From contig NZ_JAMBLS010000026.1 of assembly GCF_023336905.1 (NCBI RefSeq), positions 1 to 48,009 of the forward strand: a stretch of DNA of 48,009 bases, in the 5' to 3' direction. The position numbers and the translations under genes are program-made. This document shows, piece by piece, positions 25,832 through 34,577 of this stretch (position 1 is the first letter of the stretch; each line of letters opens with the position of its first letter). The stretch is from Bacteroides sp. ET71. GTDB lineage: Bacteria; Bacteroidota; Bacteroidia; Bacteroidales; Bacteroidaceae. The notes below the pieces were generated by a model that worked only from the letters and a program-made list of their open reading frames with translations, did no database searches and was not told the origin of the DNA.

Positions 25832-27868
25832 ATGAAGTTGAAAAAGCTATTAGTAGCCCTCTTGTTGCCTTTGGCCGGAGTAACCGGAGCCGGAGCAATG
25901 AACGCCGCTGCCGGAGACGCATCGGCAACCATCAGTCTGAAAACGCCGGGCAACCCGGCTCAGGAATATCCTCTGACGTTCCGCGAACTGCGGCCCGGAC
26001 TTTATGCCGGCACCTCGTCGGCCGATGTACCTCTGTTGGTCAGCCGCCAAATAGAAAACATGGACGGCCGTCAGCGCATTACGCTCACTCTTACCGCACA
26101 ACAAGACCTCTATTTTAACTACGGAGAGGAACTGAAGACGGGGTACAGGCACGACGATTGCCAGTTCTACATGCCCGGCTTCTGGTATCGCCGCAATCTT
26201 CGTTCGCCTAAAGAGGCACCGTCGTTCCACACGTCAGACAGTTGGCTGGTGCGCGACGACCGTCTGAGCACTCCGCTGACAGCCGCTTTCGACGAGAAAA
26301 ACGGCCGCTCTGTGTCAGTCATCCATATCAGCGACTTTGCTACCGATGCCTTGACCACGCACGAAGAAGGCGAAGTGATTCTTTCCGGCGAGACTTCCGT
26401 CGGTTATACAGGCTTCCTGAACAAAGGCGGCGAGACGGTGCTGGCCTACGGCTTCCCCTACCGTGAGGAACCGCGCACGTACATCCGCAAGTGCACCCTG
26501 GCCCCGGCCGTCAAGGCATTCCAGTACTTGCCGAAGGGCGAAAGCGTGGTGCTTACTTGGGAGATTAGCGAACGCCAGGTCGCAGACTTCTCGGAGTGCG
26601 TACAGCGCACGTGGGAGTATTGCTACGACACGAACCGCCCGCAACCCGTACAGACGTCCTATACGCCCGACTATATGAAGGAGGTGCTGAGCAATTATTT
26701 TCTCAACGCTTACGTGCCCGGCAAGCTGTGCTTCTACTCCAGCCCTGAGATGGTAGTGGCCACTTGTGCTAGCATTGACCAGGCCGAAGTAGGCTTCGTA
26801 GGCCGCACGCTGCTCAATGCCTTTAACGCACTGGAATATGGCGAAGGGAAAGGCAACAACCCGGAGATGGTAAAGCAGGCGCAAAGCATCTTTGACAGCT
26901 ACCTGGCCAACGGATTGTCCGAAGCAGGCTTCTTCCACGAAGTGGCGCGTCCTGAACGGGGTTGGGTCGACCCAGTCCATAGCATCCGCCGGCAATCGGA
27001 GGGTGTGTATGCCGTGCTCTACTACCTGAACTACGAGAAGAGCCAAGGCCGCAAACATCCGGAATGGGAGCAAAAGGTACGCAATATGCTGGACAAGTTC
27101 CTGCAAATCCAGAACGAAGACGGCAGCTTCCCCCGCAAGTTCCGCGACGATTTCTCGCTGGTTGATGCCAGCGGTGGAAGTACGCCGTCGGCCACTCTGC
27201 CGTTGGTGATGGGCTACAAATATTTCAAGGACAAACGCTACCTCGAGTCGGCCCGCCGCACGGTGGACTACTTGGAGCGTGAGATTATTTCGAAGGCCGA
27301 TTACTTCTCCTCAACGCTGGACGCCAACTGCGAGGACAAGGAGGCTTCGCTTTATGCCGCTACGGCCATCTATTACCTGGCGCTGGTGTCTGGTGACAAG
27401 GAGAAAGAGCGCTACGTCGCTTTGGCCAAGAAGGCCGCTTACTTTGCGCTGTCGTGGTATTATACCTGGGACGTTCCCTTTGCCCAAGGGCAGATGTTGG
27501 GCGACCTTGGCCTGAAGACGCGCGGCTGGGGCAACGTGTCGGTGGAGAACAACCACATTGACGTGTTCATCTTCGACTTTGCCGACGTGCTGCACTGGCT
27601 GGCCCGCGAGTGTGGCGAGAAGCGTTTCTCTGACTTTGCCGAGGTCATCTCCACTTCCATGCGCCAGTTGCTGCCGCGCGAAGGCTACCTGTGCGGCATG
27701 GGCAAGGTAGGCTATTATCCCGAAGTGGTGCAGCACACGCACTGGGACTATGGCCGCAACGGCAAGGGATACTATAACGTCATTTTTGCTCCGGGCTGGA
27801 CGGTGGCTTCGTTGTGGGAGCTGTTCTCGCCGGGGCGTGCCGAACAATTCCTGCAAGGGAAGAAATAA
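25832..27868 (+). CDS. Exported six-hairpin glycosidase-like protein
   Basis: 678 residues with a signal peptide (LLVALLLPLAGVTGAGA). About residues 30-280 are beta-rich; from about 290 onward the sequence is helical with repeated hairpins (YALYYLNYEKSQGRKHPEW-like, LPLVMGYKYFKDKRYLESA, SLYAATAIYYLALVSG, GWGNVSVENNHIDVFIFDFA), which looks like an (alpha/alpha)6 toroid. Acidic candidates include ENNHIDVF and DANCEDKEAS. I do not recognise a CAZy family with confidence. Its place between a GH43 enzyme and an aldose epimerase makes a glycan-cleaving role likely. Confidence 0.65.
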   Translation: MKLKKLLVALLLPLAGVTGAGAMNAAAGDASATISLKTPGNPAQEYPLTFRELRPGLYAGTSSADVPLLVSRQIENMDGRQRITLTLTAQQDLYFNYGEELKTGYRHDDCQFYMPGFWYRRNLRSPKEAPSFHTSDSWLVRDDRLSTPLTAAFDEKNGRSVSVIHISDFATDALTTHEEGEVILSGETSVGYTGFLNKGGETVLAYGFPYREEPRTYIRKCTLAPAVKAFQYLPKGESVVLTWEISERQVADFSECVQRTWEYCYDTNRPQPVQTSYTPDYMKEVLSNYFLNAYVPGKLCFYSSPEMVVATCASIDQAEVGFVGRTLLNAFNALEYGEGKGNNPEMVKQAQSIFDSYLANGLSEAGFFHEVARPERGWVDPVHSIRRQSEGVYAVLYYLNYEKSQGRKHPEWEQKVRNMLDKFLQIQNEDGSFPRKFRDDFSLVDASGGSTPSATLPLVMGYKYFKDKRYLESARRTVDYLEREIISKADYFSSTLDANCEDKEASLYAATAIYYLALVSGDKEKERYVALAKKAAYFALSWYYTWDVPFAQGQMLGDLGLKTRGWGNVSVENNHIDVFIFDFADVLHWLARECGEKRFSDFAEVISTSMRQLLPREGYLCGMGKVGYYPEVVQHTHWDYGRNGKGYYNVIFAPGWTVASLWELFSPGRAEQFLQGKK

Positions 27869-27907
27869 GATTTTCCGTATATGTTTAATCTAATAATGTA
27901 ATCCGAA

Positions 27908-29047
27908 ATGAAAAAGATTTTGAAACTCTCTGTGGCCGCCTTGCTTCTGACGCTGGCGGCTTGTGGCGGGAAGCAGCAGGAAGTGAAGACTGCCTCCGGC
28001 CTGAACCCTGCCGATTTCCAGACGGAAGTAGACGGCAAGCAAACGGCGCTCTACACGCTGACCAATGCCAACGGCATGGAAGTGTGCATCACCAACTTCG
28101 GCGGACGCATCGTCTCCGTCATGGTGCCCGACCGCGACGGCGTCATGCGCGATGTGGTGCTGGGCTTCGACTCCATCGCCGACTATGTGAAGTATCCCTC
28201 GGACTTCGGTGCAACCATCGGACGCTATGCCAACCGCATAGGCCAGGGCAAATTCTCGTTGGACGGCGTGGACTACCAACTGCCCACGAACAACTACGGG
28301 CATTGCCTGCACGGCGGTCCGAAGGGTTTCCAGTACCGTGTATTCGATGCTGTGCAGCCCGACCAGCACACGCTGAAGCTGAGCTATCTGTCGAAAGACG
28401 GTGAAGAAGGATTCCCCGGAAACCTGAATTGCACGGTAACCTTTACGCTGACGGACGACAACGCCATCGACATCCAATATGGCGCCGAGACCGACAAGCC
28501 GACCATCGTCAACCTGACGAACCACTCGTACTTCAACCTCGACGGAGACCCCTCGCGCGATAACTCCGAGTACCTGCTGATGGTGGATGCCGACAACTAT
28601 ACACCCGTAGACAGCACGTTCATGACCACCGGCGAGATTGTGACCGTCGAAGGCACGCCGATGGACTTCCGCCAACCGACAGCCGTGGGCGCCCGCATTG
28701 ACGACGACTTCCAGCAACTGAAGAACGGCCTGGGCTACGACCACAACTGGGTGCTCAACACCAAGGGTGACGACTCGCGTGCCTGCGCCACGCTCGTTTC
28801 GCCCAAGACGGGCATCAAGCTCGAAGTCTTCACCAACGAACCGGGCATCCAGGTGTATGCCGGAAACTTCCTGGACGGCACGCTGCGCGGCAAGAAGGGC
28901 ATCACCTACGGACGCCGTGCCTCCGTCTGCCTGGAGACACAGAAGTATCCCGATACGCCCAACAAGCCCGAATGGCCCACGGCAGTGCTCCGTCCGGGTG
29001 AGAAATACGACAGCCATTGCATCTTCCGCTTCTCGGTAGAGAAATAA
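27908..29047 (+). CDS. galM: Aldose 1-epimerase, lipoprotein form
   Basis: 379 residues with lipobox LTLAAC, so this is an exported, lipid-anchored mutarotase rather than a cytosolic one. Family motifs are TIGRYANRI, the first catalytic-site histidine in HCLHGGPKGF, the catalytic histidine in NLTNHSYFNL, GYDHNWVL, and the glutamate in CLETQKYPDTPN. It interconverts alpha and beta anomers of galactose or similar sugars, speeding use of the product released by the upstream GH2/GH43 enzymes. Last gene of the cassette, closed by a terminator at 29073-29120. Confidence 0.92.
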   Translation: MKKILKLSVAALLLTLAACGGKQQEVKTASGLNPADFQTEVDGKQTALYTLTNANGMEVCITNFGGRIVSVMVPDRDGVMRDVVLGFDSIADYVKYPSDFGATIGRYANRIGQGKFSLDGVDYQLPTNNYGHCLHGGPKGFQYRVFDAVQPDQHTLKLSYLSKDGEEGFPGNLNCTVTFTLTDDNAIDIQYGAETDKPTIVNLTNHSYFNLDGDPSRDNSEYLLMVDADNYTPVDSTFMTTGEIVTVEGTPMDFRQPTAVGARIDDDFQQLKNGLGYDHNWVLNTKGDDSRACATLVSPKTGIKLEVFTNEPGIQVYAGNFLDGTLRGKKGITYGRRASVCLETQKYPDTPNKPEWPTAVLRPGEKYDSHCIFRFSVEK

Positions 29048-29072
29048 CGGACGAGGCCAGGCAAGCCTTCTG

Positions 29073-29120
29073 AGGGGCAGCCCTCCGGACGCGGTTCCGG
29101 GCGGCTGCCCCTTATTTTTC
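29073..29120 (+). terminator. Rho-independent terminator of the GH2-GH43-galM cassette
   Basis: AGGGGCAGCC (29073-29082) and GGCTGCCCCT (29103-29112) form a 10-bp stem, followed by TATTTTTC on the plus strand. The 3' side overlaps the stop codon of convergent ybeY. Confidence 0.8.
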
Positions 29121-29531
29121 GGGGCGCATTGCCAGGGCGCGGTCTTCCGCCGCCTCCATGACCTCGCGCTCGCCCGGTCCCTTGTCATTGATGCCGCACA
29201 AGTGCAGCACGCCGTGGATGATGACACGGTGCAGCTCTGTGTCATACGCCGTGCCGAACTGCTCGGCGTTGCTGCGCACCGTATCCAGGCTGATGAACAA
29301 GTCGCCGCTCAGGCGGTTGCCCTCGCAATAGTCGAAGGTGATGATGTCCGTGTAATAATCGTGCTGAAGATACTGCCGGTTCACCTCCAGGATTTTCTCG
29401 TCCGAGCAGAAGATGTAGGCAATCTCGCCCACGCGTTTGCCGTAAGTGGCCGCCACGGCCTTAATCCATTCCGTTGTCTCTCGTTTCCTGATGTCGGGCA
29501 TGTCCACGCCCTCTGTCTGGTAAGTAATCAT
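29112..29531 (-). CDS. ybeY: rRNA maturation endoribonuclease YbeY
   Basis: 139 residues. The zinc-site segment is HGVLHLCGIND (His106, His110), but the third histidine of the usual HGxLHLxGYDH pattern is absent: NDKGPGE follows instead of a DH pair. My recollection is that Bacteroidetes YbeY often has DK here, so the protein is probably functional with a changed ligand. Other family parts are present (ADKxLEVNRQYLQHDYYTDIITFDY-like, GDLFISLDTV). It processes rRNA ends and helps ribosome quality control. Upstream is repeat array D rather than a clear consensus promoter. Confidence 0.9.
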   Translation of the reverse strand: MITYQTEGVDMPDIRKRETTEWIKAVAATYGKRVGEIAYIFCSDEKILEVNRQYLQHDYYTDIITFDYCEGNRLSGDLFISLDTVRSNAEQFGTAYDTELHRVIIHGVLHLCGINDKGPGEREVMEAAEDRALAMRPEK

Positions 29532-29587
29532 ACTATGCTTATTTTCAATGTGTTAACTGTAAACAAATCCATCCCTTGCCGCCCGTT

Positions 29588-29669
29588 TGCCTCTTGCGGA
29601 CAAGAAGCATGTCCCGTGTCCGACGGAAGCACCCGCTTCCGGACGAAGCAAGCCCCCTGTTCGGAGCAG
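29588..29669. repeat. 22-bp-period hairpin-type repeat array D (4 units)
   Basis: Two 22-bp units (29588-29609, 29610-29631) and two shortened 19-bp units (29632-29650, 29651-29669). Written on the minus strand, unit 1 is a near-perfect hairpin: stem TGCTTCTTG, loop TCCG, stem CAAGAGGCA. The array begins one base after the stop codon of the SpmAB-like gene and precedes ybeY. It is in the opposite orientation to arrays A-C. The remaining 29532-29587 holds only leader sequence. Confidence 0.75.
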
Positions 29670-29670
29670 C

Positions 29671-30906
29671 TCAGAAGAAAAAGAGGTAGCTGATGACAAT
29701 AGCTGCGACAATGCCCGACGCATCGGCAATCAAGCCACACGTCACAGCGTTGCGTGTCCGCGTGATGCCTACGCTGCCGAAGTAGACGGCCAGGATGTAG
29801 AACGTCGTGTCCGAGGCGCCGCGCGCCACGCAGCTCAGGCGGCCGACAAACGAGTCTGCCCCGTATTGCTGCATCGTGTCAATCATCAGCCCGTTGGCCG
29901 CACTGCCGCTCAGCGACTTCATCAGCGCCGTGGGCAATGCCCCCACGAAACTTGTGTCCACGCCCAGTGCCGCCACGGCCGGGCGAATCAAGTCGTCCAC
30001 CAGCAAATCCATGGCTCCAGAGGCACGGAACACCGCGATGCCCACCAGGAAAGCCACCAGGTAGGGGATGATGCGCACAGCCGTGGAGAAGCCCTCCTTC
30101 GCGCCCTCGATGAAAGCGTCGTACACGTTGATACGCTTCCACAAGCCCCACAGGATGAACAGCAGTATGATGCAGAACAAGATGACGTTCGCCGTCAGCG
30201 TGGAGTAAGTTCCCATCTCGTCGCGTCCCACCCGCACGAACACCCAGATGAGTGCCGCGAAGAACACGCTGATGCCCCCGCCCAGCAGCAGAATGGGTTT
30301 GCACAGCAGGTTGATGCGCTGGCTGATGCTGACGGTCAGGATGCCCACGGCGGTCGAAACGGCCGTACTCAGCAACGTAGGGATGAAGATATCCGTAGGT
30401 TGCGCGGCCCCCATCTGCGCCCGGTACATCATGATGCTGACGGGGATAAGTATCAGTCCGGAGGTGTTGATGACGAGGAACATAATCATCGGGTTCGTGG
30501 CCGTGTCCTTTTTCGGGTTCAGTTCCTGCAGTTCCTTCATGGCCTTCAGCCCCAGCGGCGTGGCGGCATTGTCCAGCCCCAGCATGTTGGCAGACAGGTT
30601 CATGAAGATGGAGCCCATCGCCGGGTGTCCTTTCGGGATGTCGGGAAACAGGCGGCAGAACACGGGGCTGAGCCAGCGTGACAGCGCGTTTATCATGCCG
30701 CTGCGCTCGCCAATCTTCATCACGCCCAGCCACAGCGATAACAGGCCGGTCAGTCCCAGCGAAATCTCGAAAGCGTTTTTCGACGAAGAGAAGGTGGAGT
30801 TGACCAATTCAGTGAAAATCTCCGTGTCGCCCAGGAAAAGCAGCTTTCCCATTGCCACGACGAAGGCGACGATGAAGAACGCCACCCAGATATAATTCAG
30901 TACCAT
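29671..30906 (-). CDS. SpmA/SpmB-type membrane protein (fused nucleoside-recognition 'Gate' domains)
   Basis: A 411-residue polytopic membrane protein. The N-terminal half (SLGLTGLLSLWLGVMKIGER, MNLSANMLGLDNAATPLGLK) matches SpmA, and the C-terminal half (AKEGFSTAVRIIPYLVAFLV, ALMKSLSGSAANG, FYILAVYFGSVGITRTRNAV) matches SpmB; the two are separate genes in spore formers. Fused forms occur in non-sporulating Bacteroidetes, so 'spore maturation' is only a family label. The role is probably transport-related but unknown. It follows the M28 peptidase gene by 31 bp, and the stop codon abuts repeat array D. Confidence 0.82.
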   Translation of the reverse strand: MVLNYIWVAFFIVAFVVAMGKLLFLGDTEIFTELVNSTFSSSKNAFEISLGLTGLLSLWLGVMKIGERSGMINALSRWLSPVFCRLFPDIPKGHPAMGSIFMNLSANMLGLDNAATPLGLKAMKELQELNPKKDTATNPMIMFLVINTSGLILIPVSIMMYRAQMGAAQPTDIFIPTLLSTAVSTAVGILTVSISQRINLLCKPILLLGGGISVFFAALIWVFVRVGRDEMGTYSTLTANVILFCIILLFILWGLWKRINVYDAFIEGAKEGFSTAVRIIPYLVAFLVGIAVFRASGAMDLLVDDLIRPAVAALGVDTSFVGALPTALMKSLSGSAANGLMIDTMQQYGADSFVGRLSCVARGASDTTFYILAVYFGSVGITRTRNAVTCGLIADASGIVAAIVISYLFFF

Positions 30907-30937
30907 GTTTCAGTAGACAGTAATTGGTAGACAGCAG

Positions 30938-31942
30938 TTAGTAGTTTTCTTCGTTGGCCAGGTTCCACAGATTGAGGAAGGCTGCGCGGGTGATGTCTGT
31001 CAGCTTCTCCCAATTCAGGCGGTCGGCGTGGTCTGACGGCTGGTGATAATCCGCGTGCCCGTCTGTGTGATACCAGATGATGGGGATGTCCCGCAGGGCG
31101 AACGACGCGTTGTCGCTGCCACCCACGGGGCGGTCCCACGCGCGGTAGTCCGGCTCCAATTTCAGGCCATACCGTTGTATGTCGTCCTTCAGCCATTGCC
31201 CGAAGGCGGGGTGTGCCGCGGTGTAGAAGTAGACCACGTGCCGCGGTTGCTCGGGCTTGTTGTTGCGGCCAATCATGTCGAAGTTCAAGTACCCTTTGAT
31301 TTGCTCCGCAAAAGGGCAGCTTTGCACGAAGTGCTTCGAGCCCAGCAGTCCCTTTTCTTCCCCGTCCCAGAACGCAAAGACAACGTTGCGCAGCGGTTTC
31401 TGCCCGGACGCGGCGAAGGCCCGCGCTATCTGCAAGGCTGCCGATACGCCCGAAGCGTTGTCGTCCGCCCCATTATAGACGTTGTCGCCCGCCAGGGTAG
31501 GGTCCGTGCCCAGGTGGTCGTAGTGAGCCCCCACCATGACATACTCGTCCGTCCGTTCGCCGGGAATCCATCCCAAGACGTTGGCCAGCTTCAGGCAGCG
31601 GTGCGTGCCCTGCTTCAGCCGCGCCACAGAGTCCGGGTGTACCTGCCAGCGTCCTTTCTGTTGCCGTTCGACGGCACAGGCCTCGAAGGGCTGGTAGTAA
31701 CCCTCGTCCGACAGCGGCCGGATGCCTGCCTCCTTCAGTTCCGAGGCCAGGTAGCGTGCCGCAATGCGCGCGCCGGGCTGTCCAGCCTCCCGTCCCAGCA
31801 AATGGTCGTCGGCCAAAAACTCTACAATCGCCTCTGCCTTCTCCCGGCTGATGCTTTGCAGCCCTTTTTCCAAGGCTGTCTGGGCGTGCAGTCCCAGCGA
31901 TGCCGCAGCCAGGCAACAGACGCTCCAAATCTTTCTGTACAT
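30938..31942 (-). CDS. M28 family exported aminopeptidase
   Basis: 334 residues with a signal peptide (VCCLAAASLGLHAQ). The two-zinc site is visible in order: the first His in VMVGAHYDHLG, bridging Asp in NGADDNASGVSAAL, Glu-Glu in FWDGEEKGLLGSKHF, Asp in FDMIGR, and the last His in HADYHQPSDHAD. M28 enzymes of this type are secreted di- or aminopeptidases. First gene of a unit with the SpmA/SpmB-type gene, with a promoter at 31977-31984. Confidence 0.92.
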   Translation of the reverse strand: MYRKIWSVCCLAAASLGLHAQTALEKGLQSISREKAEAIVEFLADDHLLGREAGQPGARIAARYLASELKEAGIRPLSDEGYYQPFEACAVERQQKGRWQVHPDSVARLKQGTHRCLKLANVLGWIPGERTDEYVMVGAHYDHLGTDPTLAGDNVYNGADDNASGVSAALQIARAFAASGQKPLRNVVFAFWDGEEKGLLGSKHFVQSCPFAEQIKGYLNFDMIGRNNKPEQPRHVVYFYTAAHPAFGQWLKDDIQRYGLKLEPDYRAWDRPVGGSDNASFALRDIPIIWYHTDGHADYHQPSDHADRLNWEKLTDITRAAFLNLWNLANEENY

Positions 31943-31976
31943 ATCGTTTCGCTTTAAAAGTGTGTTGTTCTCCTTG

Positions 31977-32035
31977 CAAAAGTAGGAAATACTTTCCGAA
32001 CTTGTTGGCCTGCCGCGCAGAAAGTCCTATTTTTG
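31977..32035. promoter_or_regulatory. Divergent promoters M28 peptidase / AlkD-like
   Basis: Minus strand: perfect -7 TACTTTTG at 31984-31977 for the peptidase unit. Plus strand: perfect -7 TATTTTTG at 32028-32035 with TTG 20 bp upstream for the AlkD-like gene. The two -7 elements are 43 bp apart. Confidence 0.65.
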
Positions 32036-32056
32036 TTCTCGAAATGATAAAATGAT

Positions 32057-32884
32057 ATGAACATGGCTCCTGTGAATCCTTCTTGTGTGCCCTTGCCTGT
32101 TGCCGGTGCCGCATCACGCGCCGCCCTTATCCAGAGTGAATTGGAAACGTATGTCAACCCTGAGAAACGCGACTTCCTGCCCCGCTTTTTCAAGACCGGG
32201 AAGGGTGAGTATGGAGAAGGCGACCAGTTTCTGGGCATTGTCGTGCCCGATGTACGCCGCGTGGCCAAACGCTACCGCGAAGAGCCGCAGGAAGTGGCGG
32301 CCTGCCTGCTGCAAAGCCCCTGGCACGAGTGCCGCCTCTGCGCCCTGCTGATGCTGGTGGAGCGCTTCAAGAAAGCCACGCCCGAGGTGCGCAAAGAGGT
32401 GTTCGACTTCTACCTGACGCAGACGGCCCGTATTAACAACTGGGACCTGGTCGACCTGAGCGCGCCCTACATCCTGGGCGAATACCTGGCAACCCTTCCG
32501 AAGAACGAAGATACCAACCGCTACATCATACAGACCTTTCTGGAGCTGGCCGAGAGCCCTTCGTTGTGGCGTCAACGCATAGCCGTGGTCGCTACGCATG
32601 CCTTCATCCGTCGGGGCGACTTTGCCGATATCACGTTTCTGACGATGTACTTCCTGAGCCGGCAGGGATTGAAACAGGCGCCCGGCTCGAAGCGCCCAAC
32701 CACAGAGATGCACGACCTCATGCAAAAAGCCTTGGGCTGGATGCTGCGCGAGGTGGGCAAGCGCGACAAGCATTTTCTGGAAGTCATCTTGGATGTCACC
32801 TGCCGACAGATGCCGCGCACGATGCTCCGTTATGCCCTGGAAAAGTTCCCGCCCGAAGAAAGGAAGAAGTATATGGAGAGATGA
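32057..32884 (+). CDS. DNA alkylation repair protein, AlkD-like
   Basis: 275 residues of HEAT-like helical repeats. FLGIVVPDVRRVAKRY, VFDFYLTQTARINNWDLVDL (with the conserved Trp-Asp), YILGEYLA and SLWRQRIAVVATHAFIRRG match the AlkD DNA glycosylase family, which removes bulky or cationic alkylated bases without flipping them. The first 20 residues are variable; the start MNMAPVNPS follows a good promoter by 22 bp, and an internal start cannot be excluded. Convergent with rmuC; a repeat hairpin (32925-32986) lies between them. Confidence 0.87.
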   Translation: MNMAPVNPSCVPLPVAGAASRAALIQSELETYVNPEKRDFLPRFFKTGKGEYGEGDQFLGIVVPDVRRVAKRYREEPQEVAACLLQSPWHECRLCALLMLVERFKKATPEVRKEVFDFYLTQTARINNWDLVDLSAPYILGEYLATLPKNEDTNRYIIQTFLELAESPSLWRQRIAVVATHAFIRRGDFADITFLTMYFLSRQGLKQAPGSKRPTTEMHDLMQKALGWMLREVGKRDKHFLEVILDVTCRQMPRTMLRYALEKFPPEERKKYMER

Positions 32885-32924
32885 ATCTTTCGTAAGACTC
32901 AGCATCTGTTAAAAGACCGTTTCC

Positions 32925-32986
32925 CCTGTCATCCCGAGCGTTGTTCTCCCCCGCCAAACGGGGGAGAACAATGCTCAACATGACAG
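32925..32986. repeat. Compact copy of the TGTCATGTTGAGC palindromic repeat
   Basis: Outer arms CTGTCATCCCGAGC and GCTCAACATGACAG flank a perfect 13-bp stem, TTGTTCTCCCCCG (32941-32953) with CGGGGGAGAACAA (32959-32971), and a 5-nt loop CCAAA. It sits between convergent genes and may block read-through both ways, though no T-run is present. Flanks to 33008 (AGAGCGGTTTGTAAGCAGAC) match the larger copies. Confidence 0.7.
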
Positions 32987-33008
32987 AGAGCGGTTTGTAA
33001 GCAGACTC

Positions 33009-34556
33009 TTAGGGGAGGGGCGTTTCTGTCGCTTCGGCCGCCGTTTCTCCCTCGATGCCCGGAATCTCGTCCACATCCACCAGTTGCGGCAACGGATTCT
33101 TGTCGCTCGTCTTGGCCCCCAGCTTTTTCAGCTTGGCACAAGTCTGGAGGATGCTCTGCCCCGTGGGCAGCAGTTTCTTTTCCCCGTCCTCATAGGCCTT
33201 GGCCGCGCTGTCCAGCGCCTTGCCCAAGGCCTGGTATTTCTTCATGAACTGTCCCACCCGGTCCAGCATCTCGTTGGCCAGGGCGTAGACCTTTTCGTGG
33301 TTCTGCGCCTGGGCGATTTGCGTCCACGTCAGGTTGATGATGCGCAGGGCGGCGAAGAGCGTCTGCTCGTCGGCTATGAATACATTGCGGTCCATCGCCT
33401 TGCGCCACAGGTCGGGCTGCGCGTTCAGTGCCGTCCACAGCGCACCGGTGTGCGGCACGAACATGATGACGTAGTCCATCCGCACCTTGGGCGGCTGGAT
33501 GTAGGCCGAATAATCCTTCACGGACAGCTCCTTCACGTGGTTCTGCAAGCTCGCGATGTGTGCCTTGAGGTACTGTTGCCGGTGTTCCTCGTCTTCGGCG
33601 TTCACATAATCCATGAAAGCCGTGAGCGACACCTTCGAGTCGATGATGACCTCGCGCCGCTGGTCCAGGTGCAGGATGATGTCCGGCCGGAGACTGCTCC
33701 CGTCGTCCGACTTGACCACCTCGCCTTGCGCGTTGCGTATGACGGCCTGCGTGTCGTAGTGTATGCCGCGCGTCAGTCCCTGCGCCTCCAGCAGTTCGTC
33801 CAGCACCGTCTCGCCCCAGTCGCCCTGCACCTTGCTGCCATGCTTGAACACCCGGGTCAGCTCGTCCGCGCTCTTCTGGGCGGCGGCGCTCTGGCGCATC
33901 ATGTGTTCGATGTTCGCCTTCATCTCGCTGCTCATCGAAGTCTGCTTCAGCGTATTTTCGTCCATCGCCTTCTTCATCTTGTCGATGGTTTCGCGCAGCG
34001 GGTTGACAATCTGCCCCAGATTGGTGTGGCTCGACTCGGCAAACTCCTTCTGCCGTTGCTTCAGCATGTCGTCCGTGGCCGTCTGCACCTGTGCCGTCAC
34101 CCGCTTCATGGTCTCGTCGAAACGCGCTTGCAGGGCAGCCATGGCCTCCTGGTGGCGCTTCTCCTGGGCAGCCATTGCTTCGTCGCACGCCTGCTGCTTG
34201 GCCTCCAGGGCCTGCCGGTACATCCGCTCCTTGTCGGCCATCGCTTCCAGGTGCTGTCTTTCCGTCTCGGCCTTGGCGTCTGCCCACTGCCGGCTGCCCT
34301 CTTCCTTGGCCTCCTTCAGCCGTCGTTCGGCTTCTGTCCTGAGCTGCTCCGCCTGTTCCCGCGATGCGGCTTTGAGTTCGTCCACTTGGCGTTGCCATGC
34401 CAAGGACGTGGCTTCTGCCTGCTTTTGTACATTTTCCACTTGTGCCTGCAGCACCTCGTTCCTGGTCAGCAGTTCCTGCCTTTTGCTCCGTACCATCAGG
34501 CTGCCGACGATTCCGCCTACGATGAGGCCAATGACTGTTGCGATGATGATTTCCAT
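33009..34556 (-). CDS. rmuC: DNA recombination protein RmuC
   Basis: 515 residues. An N-terminal membrane anchor (IIIATVIGLIVGGIVGSLMV) is followed by a very long charged coiled coil (about 30-200) and the RmuC core (KVQGDWGETVLDELLEAQGL, LRPDIILHLDQRREVIIDSK, YVIMFVPHTGAL), which has a restriction-endonuclease-like fold with the D-x-K pattern IIDSKV. RmuC is linked to limiting inversions at short inverted repeats. It follows the AAA-ATPase gene by 21 bp on the same strand. Confidence 0.93.
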   Translation of the reverse strand: MEIIIATVIGLIVGGIVGSLMVRSKRQELLTRNEVLQAQVENVQKQAEATSLAWQRQVDELKAASREQAEQLRTEAERRLKEAKEEGSRQWADAKAETERQHLEAMADKERMYRQALEAKQQACDEAMAAQEKRHQEAMAALQARFDETMKRVTAQVQTATDDMLKQRQKEFAESSHTNLGQIVNPLRETIDKMKKAMDENTLKQTSMSSEMKANIEHMMRQSAAAQKSADELTRVFKHGSKVQGDWGETVLDELLEAQGLTRGIHYDTQAVIRNAQGEVVKSDDGSSLRPDIILHLDQRREVIIDSKVSLTAFMDYVNAEDEEHRQQYLKAHIASLQNHVKELSVKDYSAYIQPPKVRMDYVIMFVPHTGALWTALNAQPDLWRKAMDRNVFIADEQTLFAALRIINLTWTQIAQAQNHEKVYALANEMLDRVGQFMKKYQALGKALDSAAKAYEDGEKKLLPTGQSILQTCAKLKKLGAKTSDKNPLPQLVDVDEIPGIEGETAAEATETPLP

Positions 34557-34577
34557 ACGGTTATGTTTTATGTCCGA

